Assembly: GCA_003427395.1 (NCBI GenBank) | Contig: BFEA01000162.1 | Location: 993,586-1,024,685 of the forward strand | Length of the DNA: 31,100 bases | Direction of reading: 5' to 3' | From: Chara braunii | Lineage: Eukaryota; Streptophyta; Charophyceae; Charales; Characeae | Shown here: in pieces, positions 1 to 9,605 of the stretch | How the letters are laid out: each line of letters begins with the position of its first letter | Numbering within the stretch: position 1 is the stretch's first letter | Made by a program: the position numbers and the translations under genes | The notes under the pieces: model-generated | The model's input: only the letters and a program-made list of their open reading frames with translations | The model's database searches: none | Told to the model about the DNA's origin: nothing

Positions 1-85
<85 letters not shown>
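1..85. repeat. (CT)n microsatellite at window edge
   Basis: The window opens inside an uninterrupted CT dinucleotide run that ends at about 85, so its true length is unknown. Arg-Glu or Ser-Leu alternating reading frames across such runs are artefacts. Confidence 0.99.
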
Positions 86-89
<4 letters not shown>

Positions 90-97
90 TGCGTGAG

Positions 98-640
98 TCA
101 AAGGAGGGTCCTCACTCCTACGTCCGTCTTCCCTCCTACGTCCCTCTTCCCTCTTCCGTGCCACCTCCCTGCTTTGCCCCTCCTCCCTCTTTCGTCCCCC
201 CTCTGCACGAAACGCAGTTCGTTTCCCCCCCCTCCTACCGTCCCTCCACCCTCCTTCGGCCCTCCTCCCTCCTTCGCCCCTCTTCCGCACAAATTAAGTT
301 TCGTTTTTGTTTTTCCCTCCTTGATCTCTCCTCCCTCCTTCGACCCTCCGTGCGCGCACACACTCGTGCGCTCATTTCACAGGCCGGGTACGCATTTCGT
401 GCACGCATTTCATAGGTCGCGTGTTCAAGAATGGAGGAGGAGGGAGGAGCGAGAGGAAGTTTGGAGGACGGAAGTCTGCGGAGTGAGGGGAAGGTGTGGA
501 AAATGGAGTCGGTGACAAAGGCTCGGACGGGAGGGGGTACGGAGGCAGGCAAAGAGGGGGGCAGGAGAAAGCCAGAGACAGGGGGCGGCGGAAGGGGAGG
601 CGTGAGGTTCTTGGGGGGGCAATGCTACTGACCTTAGTCT
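98..640. other. pyrimidine-rich then purine-rich tract, no gene seen
   Basis: Bases 98-350 are strongly pyrimidine-rich on the + strand, with repeated CCCTCC and CCTCCTTCG words. Bases 428-610 are strongly purine-rich with GGAGG words. Open frames here (proline/serine-rich one way, glycine/glutamate/arginine-rich the other) follow from base composition. Opposed tracts of this kind can fold back on each other or form triplex DNA; that is inference. Confidence 0.6.
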
Positions 641-766
641 CCCATTTTGGAGCGGCGTTCAGGCATCCACAATCCTCCAACGCAGGCCAATCACCGGGCC
701 CACCACAGCTCCCGGCCAACCACAGTCCACAGATCACCGGTCCCAGCACATCCATGGCCGACCACA

Positions 767-767
<1 letters not shown>

Positions 768-814
<47 letters not shown>
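768..814. repeat. (GA)n microsatellite
   Basis: A pure AG run of about 23 units, followed by degenerate GTGTGTGAGAGAG sequence to about 860. Confidence 0.98.
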
Positions 815-817
<3 letters not shown>

Positions 818-1012
818 GTATCCGTGTGTGTGAGAGAGAGAAAGAGTACGTGTGAGTGTGTCCGCGACAGAGCCTAAAAAAAAGCATGACTGTGCCAGAC
901 TATTTCGCCGGACTTTCTTTGACTCATCAGGAGGTTGAACCCCGACAGTCTGCCCATGATGCATTTGACTGATGGATAAAGACTCACCACATCGACCCTG
1001 AGAAACGTGACT

Positions 1013-1061
1013 GAGAGAGAGAGAGAGAGAGAGAGCCAGAGAGAGAGAGAGAGAGAGAGAG
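1013..1061. repeat. interrupted (GA)n microsatellite
   Basis: A GA run broken once by CC at about 1036-1037. It is the second GA tract within 250 bases. Confidence 0.97.
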
Positions 1062-1162
1062 TGTCGAGCTCAGGGCTCCACGACACGGCGCAAGGTGCTT
1101 CACAACATGGCGTACGCGCTAGAGGGGCGAAGTAAAACTGCACGCGACATCGACAAAAGTTG

Positions 1163-1277
1163 GCCTACCTTCTTCCCCCGAATACAACGTACGACCACTA
1201 TAGTTGTATCTAGACTGAAACATGCGTCAAATACAACTATAATGACCGTACGTTGTATTCGGGGAAAGAAGGTAGGC
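1163..1277. repeat. 115-bp fold-back element (47-bp inverted repeat)
   Basis: The left arm 1163-1209 starts GCCTACCTTCTT and the right arm 1231-1277 ends AAGAAGGTAGGC. By hand alignment 43 of 47 positions match, with a 21-base loop and no gaps. All four differences are transitions that become G:U pairs if the minus strand is transcribed, so a minus-strand RNA would pair along the whole stem. It could be a tiny fold-back transposon or a small-RNA precursor. No flanking target duplication was seen. Confidence 0.85.
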
Positions 1278-1395
1278 AGTTTGCACGGACGCTTCGCGAC
1301 AGGCTGGGGCACCCACAACACTGTCGCGGACTGAAAGGGCCCGTTGAAACAGTAAAAACGCGCGGCACTCTACGACGCTAAAATGTGGGTCTTTG

Positions 1396-1483
1396 GTCCG
1401 GTAGTACCCAATGACCTGGATCTCGGCGCGGTCTTAAGATCTTAAGACCGCATGGAGATCCAGGCTGTTGGGTCCTACCGGAC
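1396..1483. repeat. 88-bp near-perfect palindrome, no loop
   Basis: Arms 1396-1439 and 1440-1483 match at 37 of 44 positions by hand alignment. The central 24 bp (1428-1451, GCGGTCTTAAGA plus its complement) are a perfect palindrome with no spacer. Outer arms carry GTCCGGTAG/CCTACCGGAC and CCTGGATCTC/GAGATCCAGG. Such a structure can extrude as a cruciform. No gene is associated. Confidence 0.9.
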
Positions 1484-1500
1484 TGATGGCCCTAATCCTA

Positions 1501-1578
1501 GATTTGTTACATCGTTCCGCAGATCTGGGCCGTGGGCCGGTAGGACCAACGACGGCCCAGATCGACGATTTGTTACAT
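1501..1578. repeat. 12-bp-stem hairpin inside a direct repeat
   Basis: GATCTGGGCCGT (1522-1533) and its perfect complement (1552-1563) enclose an 18-base loop containing CCGGTAGGACC, which echoes the outer arms of the neighbouring palindrome. The hairpin is bracketed by the direct repeat GATTTGTTACAT at 1501-1512 and 1567-1578. Confidence 0.85.
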
Positions 1579-1599
1579 ACTGCGGGATGAACAATTGCT

Positions 1600-2275
1600 A
1601 TAGTGTAGGGAAATCACTCAATAATTAAACAAACATATTAATACCCATATTAAATCAGAACTCGAGATAAAATGAAAGAAGGGAAAATAAACCCATCAGG
1701 TATGTAGATCACACGACACATGGTCGTCATTCTTACTGCCTCTAAAGCAAGACTCGTATATCAAACTCCAGAACACTAACCTTCATAAACTCATGCACAT
1801 ACGGAAGTCACATTGCCATACACCAATGTGATCAACTCTATTGTTCTCTGTAACTCACACCACGCCTCACACACTCAAACCTCAATCATTGTCCAACTTT
1901 CCATAAAACTCAATCAATTCTTTATAATGGTCATTTAAAGAAGTCTGGTTAAAACATTCAAATAAACATATCGAATCTTACGGCTAAGGCATGAAGTTAA
2001 GGCATAGGTGTAAGCAAAATTCTGTCGTGAGTCGACGAGTCGGTGATCAACCAACCGGCCTGTTATCAAAATATAACAGAAGACGATCCTCGTAGGATCG
2101 GGCTGAACTAGTCAAAACTTAAATAAAAAGCGGCCAAGGAGGGCTTGTTACACAATACAGGTCAAATCCCAAATACTTTAAGTGTACGTAGAGTAAATCC
2201 CCATATCACATCTTACTCAAAATATCATAAGACTAGATCTTAAATCTACCTCTCAAATGGACCTCAGAGAAATAA
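1600..2275. other. no gene seen
   Basis: AT-rich sequence with no long open frame, tRNA-like fold or clear repeat, apart from a short GATCCTCGTAGGATC palindrome near 2085-2099. Confidence 0.5.
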
Positions 2276-2660
2276 GGAAAATTTTAGCAGCATCTCCCCT
2301 ATACAGGGTGGATCGCCAAAACTTCTCCTACTAGGACATAGTCAAACTCTTTAAAACTAAGAAAATTTTGGCAACGCTCCCCGTAGGAAAAGTGTCTTTT
2401 CAGAATTTATACAAGACTAAATATTAAACTCAAAATAAATCCTGACTTCACAAAGTTAATTTTTTTCTAACTCTCTGATTTAGTAAAATTTGGGCAGCAC
2501 TTCCCCTAGAAAGGTAGGTTTCCCAGATTTTAACTAAGTCAGATAAAACTCGGACAGAAGTTCAAATTTTGAAAAGTCGAAATTTGACTACCTCCTTGGT
2601 TTTGTAGAAAGTTCGGCAGCGCTTCCCGTAAGAAAAGTAGCTTTCCAAACTTTATACAGC
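2276..2660. repeat. degenerate direct repeat, four units
   Basis: A conserved core of the type AAAATTTTGGCAGCGCTTCCC, followed by an AAA-rich stretch and TTTCCAAA, recurs at about 2276, 2361, 2484 and 2606. Spacings are about 85, 123 and 122 bases. The units are too diverged to be a recent array. I do not recognise the parent element; a decayed tandem region of a retrotransposon is possible. Confidence 0.6.
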
Positions 2661-3078
2661 GCCAAGTAAAACAAATGATCCCAGAAAATGCGAGAAACTG
2701 AACTAAGTAAAATAAATTTAACTCAGAAATGCAGGAATTGAACTAACTCCTATAGCTCCGGCACGTGGCGAGCACTAACAAACTATCCTACTTAGCAGCA
2801 AAAACAGATAGAACCTGAACAAAAGTCAAGATATTGCTATCAGGCATGTCATGTCAACAACTCATTCAGCCAGTTCAAAAAACAAGGGCTCGTTCATCCA
2901 AAATTTTCATCTTTGTTATTGTAATTCACAAAGACATAAGTCATGTGTCTTATTTAGTTAAATTTTTAACTTTCCAAGTTATTCTCAGTCAACCCCATGC
3001 AATCCTTAGCACACTAACTTAGCCTATTCTCACAAGGAGAAGAGTCAGACCATTGTTAACAAGCAAATCTGACTGACT
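2661..3078. other. no gene seen
   Basis: AT-rich DNA between two repeat blocks. Only short open frames with no recognisable domain. Confidence 0.5.
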
Positions 3079-3446
3079 GAGCAAAGCGACCGGATTAGTC
3101 AGGAGGACCGCATCTCCAGCCCCATTTCAATGTCTTAGGCAAACGAGCAAAGCGACCGGATCAGTCAGGAGGAACTCATCTCCAGCCTCATTTCAATGTC
3201 TTCGGCAAACGAGCAAAGCGACGGATCAGTCAGGAAGACCTCATCTCCAGCCTCATTTCAATGTCTTAGGCAAATGAGCAAAGCGACCAGATCAGTAAGG
3301 AGGACCTCATCTCCAGCCTCATTTCAATGTCTTAGGCAACGAGCAAAGCGGCCGGATCAGTCAGGGGGACCTCATCTCCAGCCTCATTTCAATGTCTTAA
3401 GCAAACGAGCAAAGCGACCGGATCAGTCAGGAGGACCTCATCTCCA
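3079..3446. repeat. 66-bp tandem repeat, about 5.6 copies
   Basis: Units start with GAGCAAAGCGACCGGATCAG at 3079, 3145, 3211, 3276, 3341 and 3407; two are 65 bp through single-base deletions. Each ends near TTTCAATGTCTTAGGC. The last copy breaks off after about 40 bases. Single-base indels shift the frame between copies, so the 104-codon open frame through the array (3196-3510) is not a conserved protein. This is an ordinary minisatellite. Confidence 0.95.
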
Positions 3447-6400
3447 TTTAAATCATCGCAAGCAGACATCGTGGATTTCATTTCAGATAGATAAATTTAG
3501 ACAAACGTAGTAAATTTCCTCTGATTCATTTAAAGTCCTGAATTAAAGTTAAGAAAATATACAAAAAACTTGAAAAAGTCAATCAAACTTAATGAAGGGT
3601 AGTATAGATAGGGGTATACGGGACCCTAAGGGAGATCGCGTCGGCCTACCTCAAAGTTCTCTTCCTCCGGAGTCTCGTCTGAACCCCGGCAGAGCTCCCG
3701 CAATCAGTGGGGCGAACCTCTCACAAAGGCTTTGGCACAGATTACGGGTTTCAATCCCGCCTGCCTCCTTCCTCTTTTAACCAAAAGACTAGACTGAGAG
3801 TGAGAAGGGCAGAAGAAGAGAGATTGAGTCACTCAGATACAAGAGAGTTGCGCTCAGACTCACGTGAGAGGACCTTGATTCCTTCACTCGCCTGAGGGTC
3901 CAGCAATGGTAGTCAAAGTGGAGCAAGGATGGCCGAACCATAGTCAAAACGTAGAGTAACCTCACCCTGACAACCCTTCAGATCGCAGTGATAACTCCTT
4001 TGTACCAAACCCGATCAGTCCACCAAGAGTCCAAGTCGTGATGCCACACTCTCTCTGACCAAATCAGTGTCACAGAGCCAGAAGGACCGCGTCCGAATAG
4101 AGTCTATCTCCCCCTGTGTTCTATTCGAAATGCAAGCAAAATGTTGGAGTGTGCAGTAGTTGCGAGCCACCGCAACAGTAGGTAATTACCAACTGCAGCA
4201 GTTGTGGTGCCGCATAGTAAGAGCACAGCAAGACACTGTCAACAATGGCACCCAATGACAAAGTCGTAGTAGCCGCCGAAAAACACAGCCACCGACGATC
4301 TGACTCATCCTATTGGCGGCGAGCAACATAGCAACGATCATCACATCGAAGGTAGCAGCGCAGTAATAACTCGACTCAAACCGGCCCCAAATTGTCAGTT
4401 GTGGGATATCACCATGCAGTAGAGTACGCCACTCCCGCAGTCGCAACAGTTCGTGGCTAAATTAGCAGCAGCCGCCACCAAATAACAGTAACGGTCCGCC
4501 CAAGAAGAACTGCAGTGACGACCTGTGCCACAGTGTATGGTCAGCAACGTTCAGCCTCCGGTCCACAGACACCTCCACCAGACCAGTCCCTTGGTCCCAT
4601 GCTATTGCCTCCCTTCTCTCCCACTTGACGCTGAGCGTTTAGACTACCACCACGTAGCTGGTAGCAGTCTATAAGCAGACAATGTGTCTTGTTGGCATGA
4701 GCAGCAGCAGTCAGAGTGTAAGAAGTTGTTGACGCTGCAAACCATTGCCAAGACTAGGTACGTGCCCGCACAGACTACAGCAGGCCGATCTCTCTCACAC
4801 TCCCCGCAGACACTTGGTTGTCCTTGTTTTCCCTTCAAAGAACTGACGCGTTCTGACCAGGTAAGTATTCGCCCCGTAGCAGCAGGACCAGCAACGTGGC
4901 CTTTATAACGAGCACCGGGTAATGTTCAGATTGACGATGAGCAGCAACGGTGCCACCCCAGCTCCAACGCCCATTACACATGCATGACATAAATGAATAT
5001 TATGTTAGGACACAGATATATTCGTCACTCCTCAAACCATGCGCACAGCGAGATCGCGAGTGCCAACCTCCTCTGATCGGCTGCTCAAAATCGAAGTGAA
5101 AGTGAATCTTCCATGGGAACACGGAAGAATACTACTACTCCAAAACCATGCCTCACACGCGCGGCCCCTGCACTTCGTGCCACCCGTGGTAACTCGCTGC
5201 CAAGCCTCGCCGGTAGCTCTGCTGAAGCTCCGCTAGTAGCTGGCCCAATCATCAGAATGAACCCTCTGCGAGAAAGTGGGAGGATACAACTTCACATTCC
5301 AAATTGGTACGTACGCCTCCCCCCCCTTCTTTTTCCTTTCCTGCTGTCTTCATCTCCTTTTCTCCGCTTACCCCTTATTTTCCAACGAACCTGGCCATCG
5401 CCGTTGTCTAGGTGCAGGCTATTATAGGAGGCACCACCACCGCATCTGCAACGACAAAATGGGTAGAGATCAAGGCGATGAACTCGAAGGTCACAACGGC
5501 GAATACCACGTGCAGCACTTATGTGAGCATGATGGCTACGTGACGACAAGTATGCAGATTACGAGTTGGAACAGTGGCCATAACAAAGTACGACCTGACC
5601 TCGATCAACCCTACAGAACTGAATCATAATGAATAGGACAACCAATGACTCCATTGAGTATGATGACGATCACGAATCAGGAACACGATCATGAGCAACC
5701 ATGCTATCCCCTCTACCAAATGTACAAATTGAAAATGAATCTCCCGCCGGAACAGGGGAAAATTCATTTTGTATGTCTACTACTTACTCCTAGTCGCAAT
5801 TGTTACAGCTTATGGCGCAGGAGATATTCATTGAAGACGAAATCTGAGGCCGCCATCGGATTCGTGATGGCCAAAAACCCCAAGTTCGCCTCCTCCCACG
5901 CTCAAATCCATCAAAGAACGAATGATTCATGTTTTTTTTCTCACACTCGTTCCCTTCCCTCGACTCTATCCGACACCTCCACGTGACACTTTTTCTTGCT
6001 AACTCACTATCTACTGACTTTCCACTAAATCTGACTTCAGAATCGGGGTCACCAGGTTCGAAAACCCCTGATTCGAGTCCTCCCTCGCCCGATTTCGTCC
6101 GGAAATGAGCGAGATACACATCTTTCCACTCCGTTGTCTCCGCCATCTCCCGAGCACCACTTTTCTCCACTAACTCCTTCTACACTAACTCTCTAATCAA
6201 ACTAAAACTACCATTGCATTCGCCCTATGCCAAAACCCCTACCTACTATCTTTCCTTGCCTGATTCCGTCAAGGAACGGGCAGGCTATATAATTTTCAGT
6301 CCTGCCATAGCTGCTTCCCCTCTTTGCTGCCTTTTTCCTCGCCCCGCATGCACCTTGCCCAGAACCCCGTCGAGGTTCATTCCCCTCTCTTCTTTCCTTC

Positions 6401-6600
6401 GTTACCTTGCTGCTATAAGATGCCGACCTGAGCGCTAACCCACTGTGCACTAACCCAAACAGCACAGCGGATACTAATCAATACAGACGGTAGGTCGGAC
6501 AATCAGGGAAGTCGAAGTCCGCTAAGGAGTGAGAAACAACTCATCTGTAGAAAACAATCAGCCCCAAGAGTGGCTGGTTCTGAAGCGTGCCACCTGTGCT
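3447..6600. other. 3.1 kb without a supported gene
   Basis: Mixed-composition DNA, richer in CAG/CCG words at 4140-4900. There are open frames of 60-126 codons on both strands but none shows a recognisable domain, and no exon chain could be assembled. Three weakly similar segments occur near 5095, 5255 and 5728; each can be read as N-x(2-3)-E-x-G-[RK]-I on the + strand. A short plausible splice donor (AGGTAAGT) lies at 4859-4866, without a matching gene. Confidence 0.4.
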
Positions 6601-6790
6601 CGGCAGTCGTGCCCGCTCCGACGTTGCAGCAAGTGGGAGGGTGTTGGGCCTCCCGCAATGCCAACAGCTTGTGCCAGCAGCATGTGCCTAGGTGAAGCGG
6701 GTCCTTGTGCAGATCTCAGCGGTAGCTGCAAATATTGAAATGGGACTTTTGAAGGTCGACGAGGGAATGGTTCCCAGGGAACACCCTGCT

Positions 6791-6922
6791 GCAGCCAGCA
6801 TTGTTGTGGGCCACCCGACAGTGCCCTGGGCCGCCCTCAAAGGCCGATGTGGAGCCGGTTCCATGGGATCAGCCACTGCAGCTAGTATCGTTGCAAGCCT
6901 CCCGGCAGTGCCTTGGGCCACC
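6791..6922. repeat. 45-bp segment duplicated 87 bp apart, in frame
   Basis: Segments 6791-6835 and 6878-6922 match at 35 of 45 positions by hand alignment; nine of the ten differences are transitions. The 87-bp period is a multiple of three. On the + strand both translate alike (AASIVVGHPTVPWA and AASIVASLPAVPWA). The open frames over this region (6692-7021 + and 6688-7095 -) match no family I know, so neither strand is called coding. Confidence 0.55.
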
Positions 6923-7526
6923 TGTGCCCACGCGCAGTCCATCTGTCGGGTCCCAACAGGCATGCTCAAACTCAAACCTCTCACGGCAGATGGTGGGTGG
7001 CGGACTGTGCACCCAAAGTGAGCCCGGCCATCCATGTTTCTTCCGCCTCGTGGGCTAATCACCCACCAGGCCCACCGGAAAGAGGCGCGGCTCAAGCTAC
7101 TTGACCGCCTTAATGGCCCCCCGTGTCCGGCGACATAGCATCCAAGCTAGGCCCGTGGGTCCCACCCCTGGTCTCGGAACTGGTCACCGGGTCAAAGACC
7201 TTAGTAAAATAATAAAAATAAAAATTTAAAGTAGAGGCGACCGAACACAAAAAAAAATTAAGGGGGCGAGGGGCCGAGTGTCCCGCTGGCCTGCGACACC
7301 ACGCACACCTGAACCCCGCGTGGTTGCACTCCACCATAGATACATAGCGCGCGCTGCTCTCCCAGGCGAGGGCTCAACTCTCACCTGCGAGCGAGCCACT
7401 AACTTCGACCGAGGCCCCACCTCGTGAATTGCAAAAAGCACGCCAAATACCCTTCTAAGGGTATTTGGTACGACACGGCTTTGCTTCCACGTTAACCACT
7501 GCGAAATTGTTTTTCCAGTGGGGAAA

Positions 7527-7542
7527 GGTACTGGTGGTTTAA
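7527..7542. mobile_element. isolated right end of family B transposon
   Basis: GGTACTGGTGGTTTAA is the terminal sequence seen at the right ends of the family B elements at 20750 and 28256. No convincing left partner was found upstream, so this is a solo or truncated end. It abuts the U6-derived fragment. Confidence 0.6.
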
Positions 7543-7611
7543 AATTGAAACGATACAGAGAAGATTGGCATGGCCCCTGCACAAGAATGGCGTGCATAAA
7601 TAGAGAAAGGA
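7540..7611 (+). pseudogene. U6 snRNA pseudogene fragment
   Basis: From TAAAATTG through ATACAGAGAAGATT and CATGGCCCCTGC to AAATAGAGAAA this matches the central and 3' part of U6 spliceosomal RNA, including the ACAGAGA box. It differs at several positions, mostly transitions (for example TTGGC for TTAGC, and GCACAAGAATGG for GCGCAAGGATGA). The 5' stem-loop is missing and replaced by a family B transposon end. There is no T-run terminator after it, so it is not a working gene. Confidence 0.85.
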
Positions 7612-7706
7612 TAAAACAAGAAAGAAATATGTCCCCTTTTCGCTTACGACTAGACAATGCAAACGCGTAGTGTCGTGCATAACATTTCCCTCACCCATAA
7701 TACCCG

Positions 7707-7902
7707 TTAAACCACCAGCATTTTTTAGGCAGTTTTATTTGGGCTGGAAACACGCTGCATGCCAAAAAGAAACAAATTGGCTTCGACCCCCTTCTGGCTG
7801 GCACGACCAACCATTTTGCTCCAGCGGTCGAGCCCCGAAAGTTGTGGCAGCATGCAAGACGCTACTTAAAAGGTTGGCTGGAAAACGTAGTGGTAGTTTG
7901 AA
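7707..7902. mobile_element. family B transposon end, possible decayed short copy
   Basis: TTAAACCACCAGCA at 7707 is a family B left end. A diverged right end, GTAGTGGTAGTTTGAA (7887-7902), would close a 196-bp element, but the right end has TGAA instead of TTAA. The left end is firm and the right end tentative. Confidence 0.45.
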
Positions 7903-8309
7903 CGGAATACTCGTCCCCCGCCCTCCCTTCAATATCTTGACAACCAGGGTCAACAGGAAACCAAGTACCGATTCTTGTTTTTTTTAAGGTACCAATGCTG
8001 CTACAGTTCTCTATTGGTCCTCCACAAAAAGGCGAAGGTCATTCACCGTGAACGTTCATCCCAGTTGACCTCTTTTTCGGACAGTCACCCACTTCAATGC
8101 AGCTCGGCGCGCAATGTAGCACCAGTACACCCCTGTGTGGAGGCGCTGCATTGCAATCCAAGCTTTTTTGAACCGTCAGCGGCGCACTTTTTTCTTTTCT
8201 TGGCTGGCGACACCAACAATTGTGGTTCGGTAGCCCTAAGCCGTGTAAGTTTTGAAGTTGGCAACTCGATTTTTTTTATAAGGTTTGGGTTGTGTACTGG
8301 TTAATTAAC

Positions 8310-9601
8310 ACAAACGTGGGAACCCATCACACCGCAATCGTAAGGCTATGAACACGAACACGGGAACCTATTATCATTTAACATTAGGGCTGCAAATTTT
8401 GAGTCTGGTCGATTGAGCCAAAACAACAGTTGCTACTTGTAACAATAGAGAGAAAAATATGCATCCTTAACTACCATTATTTCTTTTGCCATGAAGAAAT
8501 TCTGATTTTGTTTTTTTAACTTTGTTTCAGATTTGTTGAATAATTATTATTATCATGAAAAACTTGCTAAAGTAGGCGCACTCAATATTTTGCAGTGAGT
8601 GGTTGACCGCCTGCCTCATCTTCAAGATCAGTTAGCCAAGGAAATTATATTATTCCAAGACTTTGGGTCTTTTTTTGGCTAATAGTGACAATGTAGTATT
8701 CGCTCTCACAATTTTGAAGATACTGGTTGGGTAAAAAGTTAGTTGTAGGACAACAAAAATTTGAAGAATCGGTCATTCTAAGACTCTCACCCCACTATAC
8801 TCCTTTCTAGACAGCAGCCCGCCACAAAAATACACCACCTTGGCATAAACACGGCAACCCACTATACCACATCCTTAGGGTTATAAACAAAAATGCAACA
8901 GTTTAGCAATCACAAAACTTCTACACTAGTTGTACCTCTCTTTAGGCGATCGATAACAACAAAAATTCACACCACCTTGACACAACCACGACGCTCGCTA
9001 TACCATAGTAGTTTCAGGGTTGCGAAGACATCACGGGAACCCACTATACCGCAACCTTATGACTGTGATTATCAAGTCTAGCCCGTTGAGCCCGAAAAAT
9101 GGGGCTTACAAGGAGCGACAAGGATTAAATAATGCATTATTTCACTGCCATCATTTTTCTTCCTTGAAAAAATAAAAGAATTAATGATTAGAAATCATTC
9201 ATTTAATTTATATTCCTGACTTTTTGTTTTTCTTTTCAACAACTTGATATTTTTTGCATGCATAAAATTAAAATAAAGTATAGTTAATATATCGCAATAA
9301 GCCATTGCCCACAACCTATTACCCATTGTTAGATCCTCAATATCATATAACCTAAAAAAAAAAAAAATTTAATACTTTGGACCTCTCTGTTTAGCATTCA
9401 GTTACAAGCTAGGACTGCTCCTTCGACTTCCAAAGATATTGGTGGACAACCAAACAGAAATTTCGCAAAAATGAGAAAACCGGTAATCACAAAAGTTCAA
9501 CCACTGGTATGCTTATTTTTTAACTGATCGTCTGCCGCCAAACTTTTTCCACCTTGACATAAACACGCCAAAACACTATATCGAGCCTTAGAGCTGTAAA
9601 T
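8310..9601. repeat. dispersed degenerate repeats of about 45-55 bp
   Basis: A motif of the form CCACCTTGACATAAACACG, then GGAACCCACTATACCGCA, then CCTTAGGGCTGTAAA recurs, complete or partial, near 8310, 8353, 8837, 8967, 9029 and 9547. After the 8353 and 9029 copies a shared trailing sequence follows (GTCTGGTCGATTGAGCC and GTCTAGCCCGTTGAGCC), so a longer unit was duplicated. Parent element not recognised. No gene seen. Confidence 0.6.
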
Positions 9602-9605
9602 TAAA

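Noticed and set aside
372-887. 171-codon and neighbouring frames near the window start
   Set aside because: They run through GA/CT microsatellite and purine/pyrimidine-rich DNA; Ser-Leu and Arg-Glu alternation is a composition artefact. The same applies to frames at 10668-11337, 23536-24001, 26229-26858 and 28731-29143.
904-931. Possible second hammerhead (TTTCG ... CTCATCAG on +, minus strand as CUGAUGA ... CGAAA)
   Set aside because: The core words are present, but helix II has only 3 pairs, helix III is not convincing and no helix I forms with the bases before CUGAUGA. It could be a dead relative, but the support is too weak to annotate.
3079-3446. CRISPR-like array
   Set aside because: The whole 66-bp unit repeats with no variable spacers; this is a minisatellite in eukaryotic DNA.
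3660-3775. tRNA-like segment (GGGTTTCAATCCCGC resembles a T-arm)
   Set aside because: The B-box is imperfect and no D-arm, anticodon arm or acceptor pairing at the right distance could be found.
5225-5258. TCATCAG at 5252 and another at 17495 as hammerhead cores
   Set aside because: Neither is accompanied by a GAAA at a workable distance with a closing helix II.
5790-6170. 126-codon minus-strand frame as a host gene exon
   Set aside because: No domain, no convincing start context or partner exons; it is kept as unassigned DNA.
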